From: Oceanospirillum sediminis
Lineage (GTDB): Bacteria; Pseudomonadota; Gammaproteobacteria; Pseudomonadales; Halomonadaceae
NCBI RefSeq assembly: GCF_014164585.1
Contig: NZ_JACJFM010000008.1
Span: forward strand, 1 to 64,000
Length of the DNA stretch: 64,000 bases
Direction: 5' to 3'
This document shows positions 17,717 through 27,470 of this stretch, piece by piece. Each line of letters opens with the position of its first letter. The first letter of the stretch is position 1. A program made the translations under genes and the position numbers. The notes beneath the pieces are model-generated. The model had not been told where the DNA came from and searched no databases. It saw nothing but the letters and a program-made list of their open reading frames with translations.

Positions 17717-17807
17717 AAACCCTGCAGCAGGTTCGGACGTTTACAGAACAACCCCAACCCTCCGACCTCAATTCCAAATGTCATAACAACAAGAATGGAG
17801 TTCATTT

Positions 17808-19600
17808 ATGTCTGCTTCTTCAGGGCCTCTGGCCTTTTTGATGAAAGACCGGATCGTTGCTAAGCCGGGCTTTAATCGTTGGTTGGTGCCGCCCGCATCA
17901 ATCGCAATTCACATGTGTATCGGTTCCGTTTATGCCTGGAGTATTTTCAACCCACCTCTCGTGAAGCAGGTGGGCGTAGTCGCCAGTGCAGCGGATGACT
18001 GGACACTCAGTTCCGTGGTCTGGATCTTCTCCACCGCGATTGTTTTCCTGGGGCTGGCTGCGGCTGTTGGCGGTAAATGGCTGGAAGAAGTGGGCCCGCG
18101 TATGGTCGGCTTTCTGGCTGCGATCTGCTGGGGAGGCGGCTTTCTGATCGGCAGTGCCGGTATCGCGACCCATCAGCTCTGGCTGGTCTATCTCGGATAT
18201 GGAGCGATAGGAGGCTGTGGCCTTGGCCTCGCCTATGTTTCCCCGGTCAGTACCCTGATACGCTGGTTCCCGGACCGAAGGGGGATGGCGACCGGGATGG
18301 CGATTATGGGCTTTGGTGGTGGTGCGATGATAGGTGCGCCCCTGAAAACCTGGCTGCTGTCTGTGTATTACGAAGCACCGCAATATCTGGGTAAGCTGGC
18401 CGATGTTAATCTGATCACAGAAGGTGGTCGTCGTTTTGCTGAGGTTGCGGGACAACAGGTTGAAGTGGTTGTGGCAACAGCAGCCGATATGGCTAAAGTG
18501 CCAGTGCCCGGACCTGAAGGTGTCTATAAGGTGTCTATGTTGTCGGCACGGGTGATACCGGTGCCGCAAGCGTCTTCCTGACCCTGGGTATTGTCTATTT
18601 TGTCATTATGACGATTGCGGCGTTCTCATATCGCGTACCGGCAAAAGACTGGGCGCCGAAAGGCTGGACACCGCCATCTGACGAGAAATCCGGTAAGAAG
18701 ATGATCTCTGATAATCATGTTCATATCGACCAGGCGATTAAAACTCCTCAGTTTGCCCGTATGTGGATTGTGCTTTGCCTGAACGTGACGGCCGGTATCG
18801 GGGTAATTGGTGTCGCCAAGACCATGATGGGTGAGATCTTTGGTTCGACCCTACCCGAAATTGTCGATGCCAGTTTTGCCGCCACCTATGTGCTGATGAT
18901 CAGTGTCTTCAATATGGTGGGGCGTTTCTTCTGGGCTTCTATTTCTGATTTTATTGGCCGTAAAAACACCTACCACTGCTTCTTTGTGCTGGGCACGCTG
19001 CTGTATCTGTCGATTCCCTTCGTGGCGACTCAGGTCAGCGTAGAGCCGTCTACCATGTGGCTGGTACTGTTCTATGGTGCGACCATGACCATCTTCACCA
19101 TGTACGGCGGTGGTTTTGCCACTATTCCGGCTTACCTGGCTGATATCTTCGGCACTCTGCACGTGGGTGGTATTCACGGCCGTCTGCTGACCGCATGGAG
19201 CACCGCAGGGGTTCTGGGGCCATTTGCCATTACCTATCTGCGTCAGATGTCGGTGGAAGATGCCCTGAAAGATCTGGCGGCTAAAGTCGACCCGGAAGCC
19301 TTCCGTCAGGCCTTTGGGGCAGGCATGGATCAACTGGAAAACCTGATCGCAGCCAAAACGGTAACGATCTCCAGGCTGATGGAAATCGCCCCGGCAGGTA
19401 CGGTTGATCCGACCTCCAGTCTGTATAACACCACCATGTATGCGATGGCTGCACTGCTGGTGATCGCCTTCTTTGCCAACCTGGGCATCAAGCATGTGGA
19501 TGACAAGCACCACGTGCATAATACCCACCCGGAACATGCACCTGATAAACCCGTGCAAAAAACAGATAACACATCAAACAAGGAAGCTGAACCTGCCTGA
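17808..19600 (+). pseudogene. Oxalate/formate-antiporter-type MFS transporter, frameshifted
   Basis: Two consecutive frames together make one OFA-type MFS protein of about 593 residues. Part 1 (17808-18581) starts with ATG and carries the first helices (SIAIHMCIGSVYAWSIFNPP, FLAAICWGGGFLIGS) and the MFS loop GWFPDRRGMATG-like IRWFPDRRGMATGMAIMG. Part 2 continues from codons before 18608 (GDTGAASVFLTLGIVYF) to 19600 with the remaining helices and a His/Asp-rich tail. The break is at a perfect 11-bp tandem repeat (18517-18538). Removing one copy restores GVYVVGTGDTGAA, as expected for the family. OFA members carry monocarboxylates or dicarboxylates such as oxalate, formate and lactate. As read, the product would be truncated at about 257 residues. 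Confidence 0.85.
18517..18538 (+). repeat. Exact 11-bp tandem duplication inside the transporter
   Basis: AAGGTGTCTAT occurs twice head to tail (18517-18527, 18528-18538). Eleven is not a multiple of three, and one extra copy accounts exactly for the frame change between the two halves of the gene. Confidence 0.95.
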
Positions 19601-19614
19601 TACCTTGTTCAGAT

Positions 19615-19645
19615 GCTCTGCCGGTTAATCCGGCAGAGCGTTTTT
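19615..19645 (+). terminator. MFS transporter terminator
   Basis: Perfect 10-bp stem GCTCTGCCGG / CCGGCAGAGC, TTAAT loop, then GTTTTT, 15 bp after the stop. Confidence 0.88.
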
Positions 19646-19678
19646 AATATCACGACATCTTATTCAATAGACTCTCTA

Positions 19679-20452
19679 TCAATACCCCTCTGGCACCAGT
19701 AGTTGTGTCTGCCCCGATTGCTCCAGACGACAGTTAAAACCAAACACCTGCTGAATACTGTCCTCATTGATCACCTCGCCTGGTGCACCCTGAGCCAGAA
19801 TCTGCCCCTGTTTCATCAACAGAATATGATCTGAGAAGTAGATCGCCTGACTGATATCGTGCAGTACCATAACTACAGTCGTACCTTGTTCCCGATTCAG
19901 CTGTCGTACCAGAGACAGAAGCTCATACTGATGGGCAATATCGAGAAAACTAGTGGGTTCATCCAGCATCATAAGTGGCGCCTGCTGGGCCAGCACCATC
20001 GCCAGCCAGGCGCGCTGGCGCTGACCTCCAGACAGACGATTCAGATGCCGATCAGCCAGAGTTTCCAGCCCGGTTTTGACCAGAGCATCCTGCACAACAC
20101 GATGGTCCTCTGCAGAGCTGATGGCCAGAAAACGGCGATACGGATAACGCCCCAGCATCACCAGTTCTGCCACCGTCATGGTATCCGGTGCTTGCGGGTG
20201 CTGAGGCAGAAAAGCCAGCTTGCGGGCAATCGCTTTACGGGAGAGCGCGCCTAGCGGGTCCTGACCCAGTCTGATCTCGCCTTCCGTGATCGTTTGTTGC
20301 CCCGATAAGGCTTTTAGCAGAGTTGATTTACCACAGCCATTTGCCCCCAGAAGAGCTGTCACCTTACCCTCAGGCAAAGTCACATCCAGTTGTTTCAGTA
20401 CCTGAGTCTGCTGGTATTGCACGCAGATATGATGAGCAGAAATAGCAGTCAC
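19679..20452 (-). CDS. Iron-siderophore ABC transporter ATP-binding protein (FecE/PvuE type)
   Basis: 257 residues from GTG 20452, which overlaps the upstream permease stop (GTGA). The longer frame to 20605 lies inside the permease and is not used. Walker A GANGCGKST, signature LSGGQRQRAWLA, Walker B LMMLDEPTSFLD, switch histidine in VLHDISQA. It powers the FecCD-like permease pair encoded just upstream. It is the last gene of the five-gene uptake operon. Confidence 0.93.
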   Translation of the reverse strand: MTAISAHHICVQYQQTQVLKQLDVTLPEGKVTALLGANGCGKSTLLKALSGQQTITEGEIRLGQDPLGALSRKAIARKLAFLPQHPQAPDTMTVAELVMLGRYPYRRFLAISSAEDHRVVQDALVKTGLETLADRHLNRLSGGQRQRAWLAMVLAQQAPLMMLDEPTSFLDIAHQYELLSLVRQLNREQGTTVVMVLHDISQAIYFSDHILLMKQGQILAQGAPGEVINEDSIQQVFGFNCRLEQSGQTQLLVPEGY

Positions 20453-21420
20453 GATAGCACCTTTGCAGCCGGAGGCTTTTTCAGTAACAGGAAGATAAAG
20501 ACAGGTACGCCGGTAATGGCGATGATCAGTCCGAAGGGCAGCTGGATCGGCGCAAATAAAGTACGGGCGATAAGATCCGCCAGAACACATAGAATGCAGC
20601 CCCATAACAGCGTCGGTAATAGCAGAGCGGCAGGTGTTTTCTCACCGCTGAAGCGGGCCAGGTGCGGGGCTAACAAGCCAATAAAAGCCAGTGCTCCAAC
20701 AGCAGTAACTGCCAGTGCACTGAGTACTCCGGCGGCTAACAGACAATACAGACGGGTTGATGACTCCAGCCCCAATGCCGTTGCGGTATGCTGATCCAGC
20801 AGCATAGGTTTCAGGTGCAGAGTCAGTAACACAGACAATATCAGTACCGGCAGTGCCATTACCAGCAACCAGAGTGCCTTCTCCTGATAAGCACCGGATA
20901 AACTGCCTGACAGCCAGGTCAGCACCTGACCGATCTGATGGGTTTCAGCGCTCAGCATCAGCAGATTCAGTAAAGCAGAAAGCAGAGCTGATAAACCGAT
21001 ACCACACAGAATCAGTGCCACCGGGCTTAAGCGCTGACTCAGCCAGCCGATTACCGTCAGAGTAAACAGACTCCCAGCAGCCCCGGCTAAGGCCTGCCCG
21101 ACCAGCATCTGTTCTGGTAAAAACATAACGCTGCACAGTACCGCAATCGCAGCCCCCTGATTAATGCCCAGAATACCAGGATCAGCCAGATGGTTTCCAG
21201 TCAGGGTCTGCAGCAACAGTCCGGAGCAGGCCAGGCAGGCCCCCGCGGTGATGGCCAGTAACAAACGAGGGACACGCAGTTCCATAACCAGTTGCCAGGC
21301 AAGCTCGCTTTGCTCTGACAGAAGTAATGCCAGGGTATCGGCGCTGCCGTTAAACAGATAGAGCAACACACTGATCAGTGCCAGAGCGATTAGCCATAAG
21401 TGACGTAACAGATAGCTCAT
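20449..21420 (-). CDS. Iron-siderophore ABC transporter permease (FecD/PvuD type)
   Basis: 323 residues from ATG 21420, overlapping the previous permease stop by ATGA. Very hydrophobic, about nine to ten predicted membrane helices, with the FecCD signatures RVPRLLLAITAGACLACSG near the start, DPGILGINQGAA, and GLLAPHLAR toward the end. It forms the membrane channel with its partner permease. The 4-bp overlaps on both sides show tight translational coupling. Confidence 0.93.
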   Translation of the reverse strand: MSYLLRHLWLIALALISVLLYLFNGSADTLALLLSEQSELAWQLVMELRVPRLLLAITAGACLACSGLLLQTLTGNHLADPGILGINQGAAIAVLCSVMFLPEQMLVGQALAGAAGSLFTLTVIGWLSQRLSPVALILCGIGLSALLSALLNLLMLSAETHQIGQVLTWLSGSLSGAYQEKALWLLVMALPVLILSVLLTLHLKPMLLDQHTATALGLESSTRLYCLLAAGVLSALAVTAVGALAFIGLLAPHLARFSGEKTPAALLLPTLLWGCILCVLADLIARTLFAPIQLPFGLIIAITGVPVFIFLLLKKPPAAKVLS

Positions 21421-22478
21421 GTCCGATACCTCTGATACACCAGCCACATAAACCAGGGCGCGCCAATAATCGCCATAGGAATACTGGGAGAGGCCGATGT
21501 TTCCGGAGCAACCCAACGGGTCAGGCCATCGGCCAGGGTCATCATAATCGCCCCCAGTAACAAGCTGGCACTGAGATGAGCGCTCGCTTTAACACCGACC
21601 AGTAACCGGGCCAGATGAGGCACCACTAAACCGGTAAAAAGTATCGGCCCGGTTACCGCAACGGAGGCTCCGGTCAGTAACAGAATCAGAACCAGCACAA
21701 CCAGATAGACCCTCAGGGGGGAGATCCCCAGGCTACTGGCCTTGGCTTCTCCAGTAGTGACCAGATTAACCCCGGGCAGCATCAGATAGCTAACGGCAAA
21801 ACAGCTCAGGCAGATCAGCGCCAGAACCGGCAGTAACTCAGCAGGGACAAACGCCAGACTGCCGGACAGCCAGAAGCGGATCGCATTAATCGCGTGTTGC
21901 TCCAGTAACAGCATGCTGGTGGTCAGCGCGGCAAAAAAACTGGCCATCAGTGCGCCTAGCAGAATCAGGGTGCTGGTATCGTTACGCTGCCGGTTCGCCA
22001 ACATCAGGACCAGCAGTAATCCTCCGGCAAAAAGAGCGCCGACCAGTGCAGCACTAAAACGCATTACCGGGCTCATTTCGATACCCAGAATAAATACCAG
22101 CACTAGTGCCAGTGCGCTACCCTGAGTCACACCCAGTGTCGAAGGGCTGGTCAGAGGGTTCTGGCTCAGTCGCTGTAATAAAAAACCAGCACAGCCCATA
22201 GCGGCACCGGTCAGCAGGCCCGCTATCAGTCGGGGAAAACGAAGCTCTGTCAGTACCAGCTGCTGAATCGGTTTTTGAATGGATTGTTGCAGTGATTGAG
22301 CGTCAGATACCAGACTCAGGTATAAGTCTGCTAAAGACAGTTGTGGATAACCGGCCAGCAGAGATAACAGCACAGAGGCCAGCAATACCGTAACCAGAAC
22401 CAGCCAGATAGCATACTGCCGGATCAGGTTGAATAACCCGGATGCGGCTGTCGCTTCAGGATGAGGGCGTGTAAGCAC
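21417..22478 (-). CDS. Iron-siderophore ABC transporter permease (FecC/PvuC type)
   Basis: 353 residues from GTG 22478, overlapping the binding-protein gene by 23 bp. A FecCD-family permease with an N-terminal cytoplasmic segment, RFPRLIAGLLTGAAMGCAGF, TSPSTLGVTQGSALA, and the late GLVVPHLARLLVG motif. Partner of the downstream permease. The upstream ribosome site is weak, so translation is probably coupled to the preceding gene. Confidence 0.92.
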   Translation of the reverse strand: MLTRPHPEATAASGLFNLIRQYAIWLVLVTVLLASVLLSLLAGYPQLSLADLYLSLVSDAQSLQQSIQKPIQQLVLTELRFPRLIAGLLTGAAMGCAGFLLQRLSQNPLTSPSTLGVTQGSALALVLVFILGIEMSPVMRFSAALVGALFAGGLLLVLMLANRQRNDTSTLILLGALMASFFAALTTSMLLLEQHAINAIRFWLSGSLAFVPAELLPVLALICLSCFAVSYLMLPGVNLVTTGEAKASSLGISPLRVYLVVLVLILLLTGASVAVTGPILFTGLVVPHLARLLVGVKASAHLSASLLLGAIMMTLADGLTRWVAPETSASPSIPMAIIGAPWFMWLVYQRYRT

Positions 22479-23466
22479 GGATAATCGCCTCCAGATCGTG
22501 TAATACCTGTTCTGCCGCCAGCGGTCCTATGCCCAGCATCCAGTAATGGTCATCCACCGGGACAATCCGGCCTTTGAGTAATGACCAGAAGCCGGTGCCC
22601 TGCCACTGGCGAATCATAGATCCCAGTTCAGGGCTGTATTCGCTCAACAGGATCAACTCCCCCTCCAGCTGACGAATCTGCGCCGGTGAACGCAGCCGGG
22701 TGGCAAAGCCTTTAATATCCTGATTTTCAGGACGACGAATACCGCATTGGTCCAATAAGGTGTGGATAAAAGTATCCTGCAGATACAGACGCACATGGTC
22801 CTGCATGGAGCGAACAACAGACACTGTGGGACGGCCTTTCTGTCTATATAAGGCATTAATACGCTGGCATTGCTGCTCAAAACCGGTCAGCCAGTCACTG
22901 GCTTTTTGCTCCTGCTGTAAGGCGCGGGCAAACAGCTGCAGATTATCCCGCCAGCTGACACCAATGCGTTCGCTGAGTACCGTCGGTGCGATCCGACTCA
23001 GTATTGGATACAGATGACCGTGCACTGAGCGACTGCCCAGAATCAGATCCGGTTGCAGCTGGAGAATACGCTCCAGATCCGGTTCAGAGTTTAATCCGAC
23101 AGAGATCGGTGTCTGATCTGCCGGGATATAGTCCGGCAGATGATCGATCTGATAGGGATAGGTGGTTGCTACAGGTAAATGCCCCAGCCCGACACTGATA
23201 TCCAGTTCACCGGTATCCAGTACCACCAGGCGGCGCACCTGATGAGGCACACAGCTTTGTCCCATTGCATGCTCGACCCAATGACAGCTTTCAGCAGAAC
23301 GGTCAGGGTTAGCAGAATTGTGAGTTAAAGACGCAGAAAAGCCTGCCCTTGCAATCAGCAAAGACAGGCCTGCCATGAGAAACAGAACCAGAGTTCTGCC
23401 TGCCCGGAGACAGGGGGCTATAGCCCTGCCCCGGTGCAGATTGTGCCGGTGATACCGTAAGTTCAT
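22456..23466 (-). CDS. Periplasmic iron-siderophore-binding protein (FecB/PvuB type)
   Basis: 336 residues. A basic N-terminus and a hydrophobic stretch (about residues 24-44, TLVLFLMAGLSLLIARAGFS) form a signal peptide. The mature protein has the PBP2-type fold cues VEHAMGQSCVPHQVRRLVVL, PDLERILQLQPDLILGS and the alternating helix/strand pattern of the TroA/FecB clamshell. It should deliver the ferric chelate to the permeases. VEHAMG...CVP is shared with vibrioferrin and citrate binding proteins. It lies 13 bp after the receptor gene. Confidence 0.9.
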   Translation of the reverse strand: MNLRYHRHNLHRGRAIAPCLRAGRTLVLFLMAGLSLLIARAGFSASLTHNSANPDRSAESCHWVEHAMGQSCVPHQVRRLVVLDTGELDISVGLGHLPVATTYPYQIDHLPDYIPADQTPISVGLNSEPDLERILQLQPDLILGSRSVHGHLYPILSRIAPTVLSERIGVSWRDNLQLFARALQQEQKASDWLTGFEQQCQRINALYRQKGRPTVSVVRSMQDHVRLYLQDTFIHTLLDQCGIRRPENQDIKGFATRLRSPAQIRQLEGELILLSEYSPELGSMIRQWQGTGFWSLLKGRIVPVDDHYWMLGIGPLAAEQVLHDLEAIIRAYTPSS

Positions 23467-23479
23467 TGGTCAGACTGCA

Positions 23480-25594
23480 TTACCATTGATGATGATAAGA
23501 CACCATCAGAGTACGTCCCGGTGCGTAGTGTTGCCCCTGAGATTCCGAACGGTTCAGCTGTCCCAGTACAGTGCGGTAATCTTCATTCAGCAGGTTTTCG
23601 ATCCCGACATTAATACTGCCTTGTCCCAGCTGATACGCAGCAAAATAATCCAGTGTGGTATAGGCTTTAACTTCGCCCCGCCCCCAGCCTGCGCCATCTT
23701 TGAATGCTTCATCGCGATCGGCTGAATGATTCACCTGAACTTTATGCAGCCAGTCTGCTGATGACTGATACTGCACGTAAGCGCTCAGCTGTACAGGTGG
23801 GACACGGAAGCTGTTCAGATCCAGCCATTTGCCCTGGTTCTTGTCGTAGGATTCCCCCTTCATCCAGGTCAGCAGGCCACCCAGGCGCCATTGATCATTC
23901 AGCTGATGGCGACCGGTCAGCTCAAGACCAGTGATGCGTTCTTTAACCCGAGGCAGCACCAGAGAGAAGTCTTCAATGGCGATACTCCCCAGATCCGAGG
24001 TGCTGTGAAATACCGCCGCACTCAGCTGAGTATCACCCAGGTCAGAGCGAACACCCACTTCATAGGTATCGGTTTTCATCGGTTCCAGTTCGGAACTACC
24101 AGCATCAAAGTTGGAGGTATAACGCAAACGCAGGCCCAGATCTGGCAGCTCAAAACCCTGAGAGAAGTTGGCGTATACTTCGGTCTGGTCTGTTACCAGC
24201 CAGGTCAGACCGGTATTGAACATCACATCGTCATAAGAGATGCGACCGCCATCAATGGGGACTTCCTGGCCCAGGGTGACATAATCATCAAATTCAGCGC
24301 TGATGGTTTCGTAGCGCAGGCCACCTTCCCAGATCAGGTTATCGCTCAGATCTGCTTCCAGCTGAGCAAAACCTCCCAGAGTTTTCTGACGGATCTCAGG
24401 TACAAAGCCTTTTTTACCGGTCTGAACAAAGTTCAGCTTATTGCTGTTGTCGTAAATATCACCATCGTAGATCAGCGCAGGGCCGTCTTCGGTAGCGTGG
24501 TTAAAGTCCACACCCCAGCGCAGCATAACGGCATCGTTAACCGGGGTGTTCATGGTCAGGCGAGACCCCCAGTACTGACCGGACAGCTCGGTCTGAGCCA
24601 GATGGTTCCACGAGCCATAAGGGCGACCATCAAAGGGCAGGAAACGGTTGTAGGTATCGCGGTAATACAGCTGGGCATCCAGCGCACCCAAAGCGGTTTC
24701 GTACAGTGACCAGGCCAGATTCAACTGAGTATTCTCAACGGCGGTTTGCTTATCCAGTGACAGGCCGGATGCTGCCAGAGCTTTACCGTCAGGGCCATCA
24801 ACCCGCGTATAGTCGGTATCCTGGTCCCGTTCCAGATGATTCACCGACAGCGTAATCGCCTGCTTGTCATCGCTCCAGCGCACTTTACCTGCCAGTGTCA
24901 GCGAACCGGTATCACTCAGATCACTTTGCCCCAGTTCAGGCGCAATGCGATCACCAACAGCATCAAAGAAACCGCCAGTCTGTTCGTAACCTATGGTCAG
25001 ACCGTAATCCAGCGAACCATCCTGTTGATCACTCTGACCTGAAACAGTGTGCGATGCTTTCCAGCCGACAGAATCCTTACCGTGAGTCAGTGAGGTGTTC
25101 AGCCCGATAGTAGATTCTGAAACACCGGTATTTTTGCGGGTGATGATATTCACAATACCACCCGAAGCACCACTACCATAGATAGCGCTGCCACCGCGAA
25201 TCACTTCGATGCGCTCAATGGTTTCCGGGGCAATACCGGCCAGATCCCTGGAGATATTGCGGTTGGCATTCTGTGGAATGCCATCCACCAGTACCAGCAT
25301 CTTACGACCACGCAGAGTCTGGTTGTTATTGGTCATGGTTTTACCCGCCGGAGCCATACCAGGCACCAACTTACCCAGGGCATCTCCCAGTGACGGGGAA
25401 ATGCTGAACTGTTGTCTCAGTTCTTGCTGGCTGATCACAGTCACAGAGCGTGGGATCTCACTCAGTACCGTGTTATGGCGGGATGCACTAATCACCAGAT
25501 CATCTTGCTGTTGAGGATCGGATGATGCAGCCAGCACCAGGGGGCTAGCGACAGCCGTAGTCAGCATCAGAGGGGCGACGATTGAGTATTTCAT
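23480..25594 (-). CDS. TonB-dependent siderophore receptor (IutA/PsuA-like)
   Basis: 704 residues from ATG 25594; a TTG reading five codons earlier has no better support, and no strong ribosome site is visible. The signal peptide ends near VLAASS. The TonB box is probably DDLVISASR. Next come the plug domain (PRSVTVISQQEL, LRGRKMLVLVDGIP, IERIEVIRGGSAIYGSG, GGIVNIITRK) and a long 22-strand barrel ending in an aromatic-rich C-terminus (LMVSYHHQW, terminal W). The plug resembles receptors for hydroxamate/carboxylate siderophores such as aerobactin and vibrioferrin; the ligand is an inference. First gene of the uptake operon, just after a Fur-like site. Confidence 0.92.
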   Translation of the reverse strand: MKYSIVAPLMLTTAVASPLVLAASSDPQQQDDLVISASRHNTVLSEIPRSVTVISQQELRQQFSISPSLGDALGKLVPGMAPAGKTMTNNNQTLRGRKMLVLVDGIPQNANRNISRDLAGIAPETIERIEVIRGGSAIYGSGASGGIVNIITRKNTGVSESTIGLNTSLTHGKDSVGWKASHTVSGQSDQQDGSLDYGLTIGYEQTGGFFDAVGDRIAPELGQSDLSDTGSLTLAGKVRWSDDKQAITLSVNHLERDQDTDYTRVDGPDGKALAASGLSLDKQTAVENTQLNLAWSLYETALGALDAQLYYRDTYNRFLPFDGRPYGSWNHLAQTELSGQYWGSRLTMNTPVNDAVMLRWGVDFNHATEDGPALIYDGDIYDNSNKLNFVQTGKKGFVPEIRQKTLGGFAQLEADLSDNLIWEGGLRYETISAEFDDYVTLGQEVPIDGGRISYDDVMFNTGLTWLVTDQTEVYANFSQGFELPDLGLRLRYTSNFDAGSSELEPMKTDTYEVGVRSDLGDTQLSAAVFHSTSDLGSIAIEDFSLVLPRVKERITGLELTGRHQLNDQWRLGGLLTWMKGESYDKNQGKWLDLNSFRVPPVQLSAYVQYQSSADWLHKVQVNHSADRDEAFKDGAGWGRGEVKAYTTLDYFAAYQLGQGSINVGIENLLNEDYRTVLGQLNRSESQGQHYAPGRTLMVSYHHQW

Positions 25595-25622
25595 AGGTAG
25601 AATCAACAAATTTAAAAATAAT

Positions 25623-25641
25623 GTATTTGATAATCGTTTTT
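25623..25641. promoter_or_regulatory. Candidate Fur box between the receptor and hydrolase genes
   Basis: GTATTTGATAATCGTTTTT matches 12 of 19 Fur consensus positions, with an intact TGATAATC core. Its position between two divergent genes of an iron-uptake locus supports the call. Confidence 0.55.
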
Positions 25642-25686
25642 ATTAACTGGTTTTTATCTTAATAAAAAAACCACAAGGAGGGCAAG

Positions 25687-26538
25687 TTGTCTTTTGGTAT
25701 TTATGACGTGGGTGCGACCACCTTCTACGCCTGTCAGGCCGACCCCAGATTCAGCTACTGTCTTTATGTGCCTCAGCAGATTCATCAGCAGAAAAATTTG
25801 CCGGTCTGTGCCGTCATTCACGGTTCCCGCCGTACCGTTGAGGGTTATCGGGATCGTTTTGCCGACTTTGCTGAGCGCGAGGGCTGTATTATTCTGTGCC
25901 CGTTATTCCCGGTGGGCATCCCGGACAGAGACGATACCAGTGGTTATAAGTACCTGTATGAAAAAGGAATTCGTTATGATCTGGTTCTTTTAGCCATGCT
26001 GGAAGAGGTGGCGGAACGCTTCTCTGCCCGTCGTGATCGTTTTCTGATGCACGGCTTTTCTGGTGGTGGACAGTTTGCTCATCGTTTTCTCTACCTGCAC
26101 CCTCATCGCCTGCAGGCGGTTTCGGTGGCTGCCCCGGGTGTTGTAACCCTGCCCAGTGATGAACGCTGGTGGATGGGGCTATCGGATAGCAAAGAAATTT
26201 TTGGTATTTATCCAGACTTTGATACCATAAAAAGTATACCTATACAGATTATGGTGGGCGAACAGGATCTGGATGGCAGCGAAATAAACCTGACACCAGC
26301 CTCCCGGTACTGGCGCCCCGATTGCAATAAAGCTGGTCGCAACCGTCTGGAACGTGCCACAGTGCTGGCTTCTGCGCTCAGAGATCAGGGCTGTCAGGTA
26401 CAGCTGGATGTGATTCCGGGCATTCATCATGAGGGCTTCCCTCTGATCCCTGATGCCACCGACTTTCTTGCCCGTTGGATTAGTCATGGAGAACCCCGCT
26501 TTGAGCACTCAGAAGGACGAGAACCTGAGAAGCATTAA
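25687..26538 (+). CDS. Alpha/beta hydrolase (PHB-depolymerase/esterase-like) in the siderophore locus
   Basis: 283 residues with start TTG 25687, chosen because AAGGAGGG ends four bases before it and no in-frame ATG is well placed. Hydrolase cues: oxyanion-side VIHGSRRT near residue 44, the nucleophile elbow MHGFSGGG with S125, an acid candidate in MVGEQDLDGSE, and the histidine in PGIHHEG. No signal peptide, so cytoplasmic. Its place beside a siderophore importer suggests opening an imported iron chelate, but the lack of a strong match to Fes/IroE makes that an inference. Confidence 0.7.
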   Translation: MSFGIYDVGATTFYACQADPRFSYCLYVPQQIHQQKNLPVCAVIHGSRRTVEGYRDRFADFAEREGCIILCPLFPVGIPDRDDTSGYKYLYEKGIRYDLVLLAMLEEVAERFSARRDRFLMHGFSGGGQFAHRFLYLHPHRLQAVSVAAPGVVTLPSDERWWMGLSDSKEIFGIYPDFDTIKSIPIQIMVGEQDLDGSEINLTPASRYWRPDCNKAGRNRLERATVLASALRDQGCQVQLDVIPGIHHEGFPLIPDATDFLARWISHGEPRFEHSEGREPEKH

Positions 26539-27409
26539 CCCGTTACAGGCTGAACTGAGCCATCAGCTGATCGCCCTCTTTATCCGGGAGGGGCTGACCA
26601 CAGGCAGTGCTTTATCTGAGCGGGAGCTGGCAGAAAAGCTGTCGGTTTCCCGTTCTCCGATTCGTGCCGCGTTGAAACTGCTGGAGCATTTCCAGGTGGT
26701 TGAACCCCGTCCGGGTGGCGGTATGCGTCTGGCCATGGACAGCCCTGCTCTGATGCGGGTTGAGATGACGTTACCAGAATCACCGCAGGATCAGTTGTAT
26801 GTGCAGATCGGTCAGGACCGGGTGCAGGGGCAACTGGAAGAACATGTCACCGAAGCAGACCTGTTACGTCGCTACGATGTGCCTAAAGCGCTGCTGACCA
26901 AGGTACTGACACAACTGGTCAGCGAAGGGCTATTGCAGAAGGCGCAGGGCAAAGGCTGGCTGTTTACCCGTCTGATCGGCTGTGTGGAAAGTAATAAGGA
27001 TAGCTATGAGCTACGCCGGATCATTGAACCGGCCGCTATTCGCAGTGCTGGTTTTCAACCGGAACCGGAACGTTTTCAGGCCTGTTTAGCCATGCATAAA
27101 CAACTGGTTGATGGACTGGTATTTGAAACCCCTCACCATGCATTGCTGAATATTAACGCGGGCTTTCATCAGATGCTGGCGGACTTTTCCGGTAATCGCT
27201 ATTTCAGTGAGATTATTCGTCAGCATAACCGGATGCGACGTTTTACCGAATCCGGTGCGGTGTTATACCCGGAGCGTATGCTGCAGTCCTGTCAGGAACA
27301 TCTGGACATTCTGGAACAGATTGAAGCGCGGGACTTTGAGTGGGCAGCGACTCTGATGGAGCGTCACCTGGGCATCTCTTCCAAGGGACAGCTGGGTGTA
27401 CCAGAATAA
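26486..27409 (+). CDS. GntR-family regulator with two winged-helix domains and an FCD-like domain
   Basis: 307 residues from ATG 26486, overlapping the hydrolase stop by about 53 bp; an ATG at 26453 is also possible. First winged helix with LSERELAEKLSVSRSPIRAA. A second one follows (about residues 95-155: LLRRYDVPKALLTKVLTQL...GWLFT). The C-terminal helical domain (ELRRIIEPAAIRSAGF, FHQMLADFSGNRYFSEI) looks like FCD. Such two-winged-helix GntR proteins are a recognised subgroup with mostly unknown effectors. The overlap suggests co-expression with the hydrolase. Confidence 0.82.
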   Translation: MENPALSTQKDENLRSINPLQAELSHQLIALFIREGLTTGSALSERELAEKLSVSRSPIRAALKLLEHFQVVEPRPGGGMRLAMDSPALMRVEMTLPESPQDQLYVQIGQDRVQGQLEEHVTEADLLRRYDVPKALLTKVLTQLVSEGLLQKAQGKGWLFTRLIGCVESNKDSYELRRIIEPAAIRSAGFQPEPERFQACLAMHKQLVDGLVFETPHHALLNINAGFHQMLADFSGNRYFSEIIRQHNRMRRFTESGAVLYPERMLQSCQEHLDILEQIEARDFEWAATLMERHLGISSKGQLGVPE

Positions 27410-27470
27410 TTGCACTGATCACCACCGGATCAGCCATTTTCCAGCTTAACGATGCCTGAACATATCTCAC

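Noticed and set aside
25687-26538. Calling the hydrolase an enterobactin esterase (Fes/IroE)
   Set aside because: The nucleophile motif fits a generic alpha/beta hydrolase, and Fes-specific features were not seen.
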